A stretch of DNA of 64,000 bases from CAIZQW01 sp942493055. GTDB taxonomy: Bacteria; Verrucomicrobiota; Kiritimatiellia; RFP12; UBA1067. Below are positions 60,588 to 64,000 of this stretch, in pieces; within the stretch, counting starts at the first letter, position 1, and every line of letters begins with the position of its first letter. Under the pieces are notes generated by a model. It was not told where the DNA came from. It saw nothing but the letters and a program-made list of their open reading frames with translations, and made no database searches. The DNA is taken from the NCBI GenBank assembly GCA_942493055.1, contig OW818680.1:186001-250000 (forward strand), read 5' to 3'. A program made the translations under genes and the position numbers.

Positions 60588-63056
60588 ATGAAATTGCGCT
60601 TCATATTCATTTTTGCACTCGTCGCTACCAGCGTTATCGCTGCAGAGTCCCTGGACATCGCCAGGGCGGCCCTGAAGGATCAACTCTACGACATCGCACA
60701 AGCGCATGCTCAAAAGCAATTGGAGGCCACAAACGGAAAGAGCGCGGAGGCGCTCTCCATCCTGGTGGAAGCGATTTGTGAGCAAGGTCAGGATCAGCAC
60801 GCACTCGGCATCCTTGAGCGTTACTCAAATACAGTTGACCGCGCGCAACAGCCTGCAGCCTTTGCCTTTTGGCAGGCGCGCGCACTGCTCAACCTCGGGC
60901 GGTCCTCCAACGCGGTCTTGGTTCTGTCACGCGCGGCTGCGCCTAAAAATGATCCGGTCTTGAGCGACGCGATCCTGCGGCTCACCGCACGCGCCAAAAA
61001 GGCGTCCGGGGATATCGAGGGGGCGCTGGACGTTTTTGCGACCATCGATACGACCTCGACCAATGGGACTACACGCGCGGCGAACATTGTCGAGTGGGCG
61101 CTCACACTTGAAACCGCCCGGCAGGAGAATCAAGCGCTTGAGGTGCTCTCCCGGCTGCTCAAATTTACGCTTTCAGCCCCGGATGTTTCGGATGGCTTAT
61201 TGCTTCGCTCACGGCTGCTGATGCGTCAGGGCAAACAGAGTGAATCCCTCGTCTGCTACGACCAGCTGGCCACGAACCAGCTTGTCGCCTCACGCGTGCG
61301 TGTACAGGCCTATACAGAGATGAGTGCCGCGGTCCTTCGTGCGGCAAAGACGAACGAGGCGCTCGCCTACGCGCGTAGCGCCTACTCTCTTGCACAGCAG
61401 CCCGACATGCGTCGACTCGCAGGCTTCTATCTCAGCAATCTGCTCTGCGCGGAGCTTTCGACGCTGAACGAATGCGACCTGCTGATCAAGACGCTTGTCC
61501 GTGAATTTCCGGATGACCCGCTGGCGATGCAAGCGCACTTGAAATTAGCGGATGCTTTTTTGAGATACCGCCTGGCCGCCCGCGCTGCCGATGAATACCG
61601 ACTTGTTCTGGAGACCTATACCTCCTCCTCCAAGGATGACCATGTCCTGCTCGGGCGCGGGTGGGCGCTCTTCCAACTGAAACGTTACACCGAAGCGTCT
61701 GGCGTGTTTCAGCGTGTTGCCGAGCAGACAAGCAATCTTGTTGTTAAGGCGGAAGCTCTGTTTAAATGGGGTGACGCATTGACTGCGGACGGACGCCACA
61801 CGGATGCCGCCACGGTCTTTGCGCGGGTGATTGAAGAAACGCCGCAAAGCGATTTGGTTCCACGCGCACTCTATCAGCAAGCGGAATGCCTTGAACGCTC
61901 CGCTCAGTCCACGCCGGCCATCACCCTCTATCAGAAGCTGGTCAAGGATTATCCGCAGCATGAGTATGTCGGACGTGCCCTGTTGCGGCTGGGGGCGCTC
62001 TTTAGTGCGGGTGGCGACATGGATGCCGCGATTCGCACCTATACGGACATCCAGACCAACGTCAGCCTCAAGGCGTATCACAGTGATGCCTTTATGGGCC
62101 GTGGCAATGTCTATTACCGTCTCTATCGCTTTGATACCGCGATGAAGGATTTTGCAACGGTCGGTGAAGCTGACCAATCACGCCGGGATGAAGCCCGCCA
62201 TGTGATTACACGCTGCCTCTACGCCTTGGGCCGTGACAAGGAAGCACAAGCTTCAGCCAAGGCGTTTATTGCGGCGTTTCCCGAATCTTCTCGCTTGCCG
62301 GACATGATGCTCTGGATTGGGAAGTTTGATTTCAACCGCGGCAAATTTGCGGATGCCCGTAAGATGTTCATCGAGTATGTGACACGATGGCCCACCGCTG
62401 AATGGGCGGATGCAGCTTTGCTCTGGGCCGCACGTGCTGCTGTTGATGATGCTGACTTCAAAAGTGCCGTCGAAGGGGTTGCCCGCCTTGTCCGTGAATA
62501 TCCGAAAAGCGTTCGCATGACCGAGGCGCGCCTTGTCCAGGCCAGTGCGCTGATGGAGCTGGCGCGTTTTTCTGAGTCGGTCCTGCTGCTGGACCAAATC
62601 ATTGCTACAGATCCCACAAGTGAATGGGCTGAAGAAGCGAAGCTCCGAAAAGGCGATTGCCTGTTCGCCATGGGCGCTGACAATTCTGATCGCTATCTGA
62701 AGGCCCTGGTCACCTATCGTGAAGCCCTTCAGTATCCCACCCTCTCCGCCAGCCAGATCCTCCAGCTCAACTACAAGGCTGCACGTTGCCTGGAAAAACT
62801 TAAACGTATCGACGAGGCCATCGACGCCTATTATTCTGATGTGGTGATCCGTTATCAAACCACGCATGCACAAGGGGTGTGGTATGATGATTCGGCCTCT
62901 GGACTTTTTGTACGTGCGGCCTTTAATGTCGCAGACTTGTATGAGCAAAAAGGCCGTGCGAATGCAGCCATCAAGGTGCTCGCACGGATTCTGGAAACAG
63001 ACGTCCAGGGAAAAGATGAAGTTCGGGCTCGCATTGAGCGGCTTCGTAAAAAGTGA
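60588..63056 (+). CDS. Exported TPR-repeat protein
   Basis: An 822-aa protein with an N-terminal signal peptide (FIFIFALVATSVIAAES) and tetratricopeptide repeats over nearly its full length, for example RALYQQAECLERSAQSTPAI, VGRALLRLGALFSAGGDMDA and AAFNVADLYEQKGRANAAI. It is probably a periplasmic or outer-membrane scaffold. Immediately downstream are an ExbB/TolQ-type channel and a membrane partner; TPR proteins next to such genes are typical of TonB/Tol-like energy-coupled uptake or envelope systems (YbgF/CpoB-like position), although this one is much larger. Confidence 0.85.
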   Translation: MKLRFIFIFALVATSVIAAESLDIARAALKDQLYDIAQAHAQKQLEATNGKSAEALSILVEAICEQGQDQHALGILERYSNTVDRAQQPAAFAFWQARALLNLGRSSNAVLVLSRAAAPKNDPVLSDAILRLTARAKKASGDIEGALDVFATIDTTSTNGTTRAANIVEWALTLETARQENQALEVLSRLLKFTLSAPDVSDGLLLRSRLLMRQGKQSESLVCYDQLATNQLVASRVRVQAYTEMSAAVLRAAKTNEALAYARSAYSLAQQPDMRRLAGFYLSNLLCAELSTLNECDLLIKTLVREFPDDPLAMQAHLKLADAFLRYRLAARAADEYRLVLETYTSSSKDDHVLLGRGWALFQLKRYTEASGVFQRVAEQTSNLVVKAEALFKWGDALTADGRHTDAATVFARVIEETPQSDLVPRALYQQAECLERSAQSTPAITLYQKLVKDYPQHEYVGRALLRLGALFSAGGDMDAAIRTYTDIQTNVSLKAYHSDAFMGRGNVYYRLYRFDTAMKDFATVGEADQSRRDEARHVITRCLYALGRDKEAQASAKAFIAAFPESSRLPDMMLWIGKFDFNRGKFADARKMFIEYVTRWPTAEWADAALLWAARAAVDDADFKSAVEGVARLVREYPKSVRMTEARLVQASALMELARFSESVLLLDQIIATDPTSEWAEEAKLRKGDCLFAMGADNSDRYLKALVTYREALQYPTLSASQILQLNYKAARCLEKLKRIDEAIDAYYSDVVIRYQTTHAQGVWYDDSASGLFVRAAFNVADLYEQKGRANAAIKVLARILETDVQGKDEVRARIERLRKK

Positions 63057-63091
63057 TGAGGAGGGGAACCCCTCCTTGAAAGGAATGAAAC

Positions 63092-63730
63092 ATGGCCTCG
63101 TTGTTTCAATATGGTTTTGTCTTTTGGATTATCGTGATCCTGGGGGTTGATTCGTTTGTAACCTTCCTGACGCGCATGTTGCATCTGCGCCGCGCACAAA
63201 TCGATTATGCTGACTTCATCAAGGGGGTCTGCAATGTTCTGAAGAACGGGAATGTCGATGAAGCGATCATGATTTGTGAAGAGACCCCCGGACCGGTTGC
63301 GGCAGTGGTCCTGACGGCCATACGCCATCGCCATGCCGAAGGCGGTGCCTTGCGCGAAGCGGTCGACAATGCGGGCCGGGCGGAAATCTCGCGTATGGAA
63401 CGGCGACAGGCGGCCATTGCAATCACCTGCCAGATCGCCCCCCTGCTCGGCCTCCTCGGCACGTTGTTCGGCGTGCTTAAAATCGTCCAGGCTGCGCATG
63501 CGCAGGCCCCCCTGATCCAAAGCGTCGACTTGACCACAGGGCTCATGCAGGCGCTTGTATCAACAATTGCCGGCCTCTTAGTGGCAATCCCCTGCCATGC
63601 CATGTATGCGATTCTCATGGTCCGCATTGAACGCATCGTCATCGACATGGAGGCTGCTGCCGCTGAGATTGTTGCCTACTTGACGAGCCGTGACCCATCT
63701 CTGATCCTGAGGTCTACCGATGAAGAATAA
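63092..63730 (+). CDS. ExbB/TolQ/MotA-type proton-channel protein
   Basis: A 212-aa inner-membrane protein with three membrane segments. The conserved core reads IAPLLGLLGTLFGVLKIVQ followed by the second core helix LVSTIAGLLVAIPCHAMY, the pore helices of the family. The cytosolic part between the first two helices contains the usual helical region with AVVLTAIRHRH. It overlaps the next gene by eleven bases. With the TPR protein upstream it should power an envelope transport or stabilising complex; whether it is the Tol or the TonB type is not clear. Confidence 0.88.
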   Translation: MASLFQYGFVFWIIVILGVDSFVTFLTRMLHLRRAQIDYADFIKGVCNVLKNGNVDEAIMICEETPGPVAAVVLTAIRHRHAEGGALREAVDNAGRAEISRMERRQAAIAITCQIAPLLGLLGTLFGVLKIVQAAHAQAPLIQSVDLTTGLMQALVSTIAGLLVAIPCHAMYAILMVRIERIVIDMEAAAAEIVAYLTSRDPSLILRSTDEE

Positions 63731-64000
63731 TGATCCCATAAGCTGGGTGCAAAGCATCCGCCTCCATCGTGGCGTGAACCGTTTTGGCGGTCCATGGGCC
63801 CAGGCTATTCTTTTTTCAGTCCCCTGGATCAACACGCTCATCCTGATTGTACTCCTCTATCTGTATCATGAACGGATTGCTGTTTCGCCAGGCATCGTCT
63901 TCGATTTGCCCGAGACGCCCCTACGCGATGGTTCTCACACCGGTTTAACAGCCTTGATGTTTGCTGTCACGCATGAATCCATGGCGCGGGAGGAAGCGCT
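63720..64000 (+). CDS. ExbD/TolR-like membrane protein, N-terminal part (truncated by window end)
   Basis: Starts at ATG 63720 inside the channel gene and runs off the right edge (93 codons seen). A positively charged cytosolic start (SIRLHRGVNRFG) precedes one membrane helix (WINTLILIVLLYLYH) and a periplasmic part with SPGIVFDLPETPL. The position and topology fit ExbD/TolR, whose single helix carries an essential Asp; here the helix shows Asn but no Asp in that position, so the assignment is tentative. Confidence 0.6.
   Translation, partial: MKNNDPISWVQSIRLHRGVNRFGGPWAQAILFSVPWINTLILIVLLYLYHERIAVSPGIVFDLPETPLRDGSHTGLTALMFAVTHESMAREEA

Overview
The window looks like a stretch of bacterial chromosome with moderate to high GC. 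The likely source is an anaerobic polysaccharide degrader of the PVC group, possibly Kiritimatiellota or Verrucomicrobiota. I infer this from a Cys-type sulfatase next to a GH-A clan glycosidase, an FGGY sugar kinase beside a URO-D family protein, an Agl23-like membrane protein, a methanogen-type thymidylate synthase, and intergenic regions full of palindromes. The phylum is an inference, not a demonstrated fact.

Layout. 1-2.9 kb holds the end of a RhaT-like transporter, an FGGY kinase and a URO-D family protein. 3.3-8.8 kb is a tightly overlapping core operon, purA-uppS-cdsA-dxr-rseP. 9.2-16.2 kb is a minus-strand block: GH-A clan glycosidase, sulfatase, small coiled-coil exported protein, glgA, glgB. 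At 16.7-17.1 kb are tRNA-Arg(ACG), an initiator-type tRNA-Met and a duplicated tRNA 3' end. These mark the left edge of an accessory island of about 21 kb (17.1-37.9 kb). The island carries a four-helix-bundle (S23-like) protein, a PD-(D/E)XK nuclease, a type I restriction-modification operon with a 1182-aa SIR2-NTPase-repeat protein inserted between hsdS and hsdR, an AT-rich two-gene unit (PAP2 phosphatase fused to PAS and a histidine-kinase ATPase, plus a degenerate receiver-like protein), an XRE-ImmA/IrrE plus PIN-like pair, and a REP-associated transposase fused to a DprA-like domain. Housekeeping genes resume at 38 kb: ilvD, dnaE, a thyA-like gene, an Agl23-like glycosyltransferase, an IS30 element, etfB-etfA, ilvB-ilvN-aroE, DUF2157 and GDYXXLXY membrane proteins, a flavodoxin-like reductase, HAD and DUF1015 proteins, a surface-repeat protein, a methyltransferase, rpoZ-smpB-tatA, and a TPR protein with an ExbB/TolQ-type channel and a truncated partner.

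How the genes may work together. The RM genes, the nuclease, the SIR2-NTPase protein and the XRE/PIN pair look like a defence island. The SIR2 protein may act as a second, abortive layer behind the type I system. The sulfatase and glycosidase suggest use of sulfated algal or host glycans, with glycogen synthesis encoded next to them. ilvD, ilvB, ilvN and aroE supply branched-chain and aromatic precursors.

Non-coding structure is the other notable feature. There are mosaic repeats with 8-bp period (and a 9-bp GGGAC type), two copies of a palindrome of about 270-300 bp whose central hairpin keeps perfect pairing through compensatory changes, a 333-bp inverted-repeat element next to the transposase gene, and palindromes inside coding sequence. 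All positions come from reading the sequence by eye; no alignment, structure prediction or database search was run.
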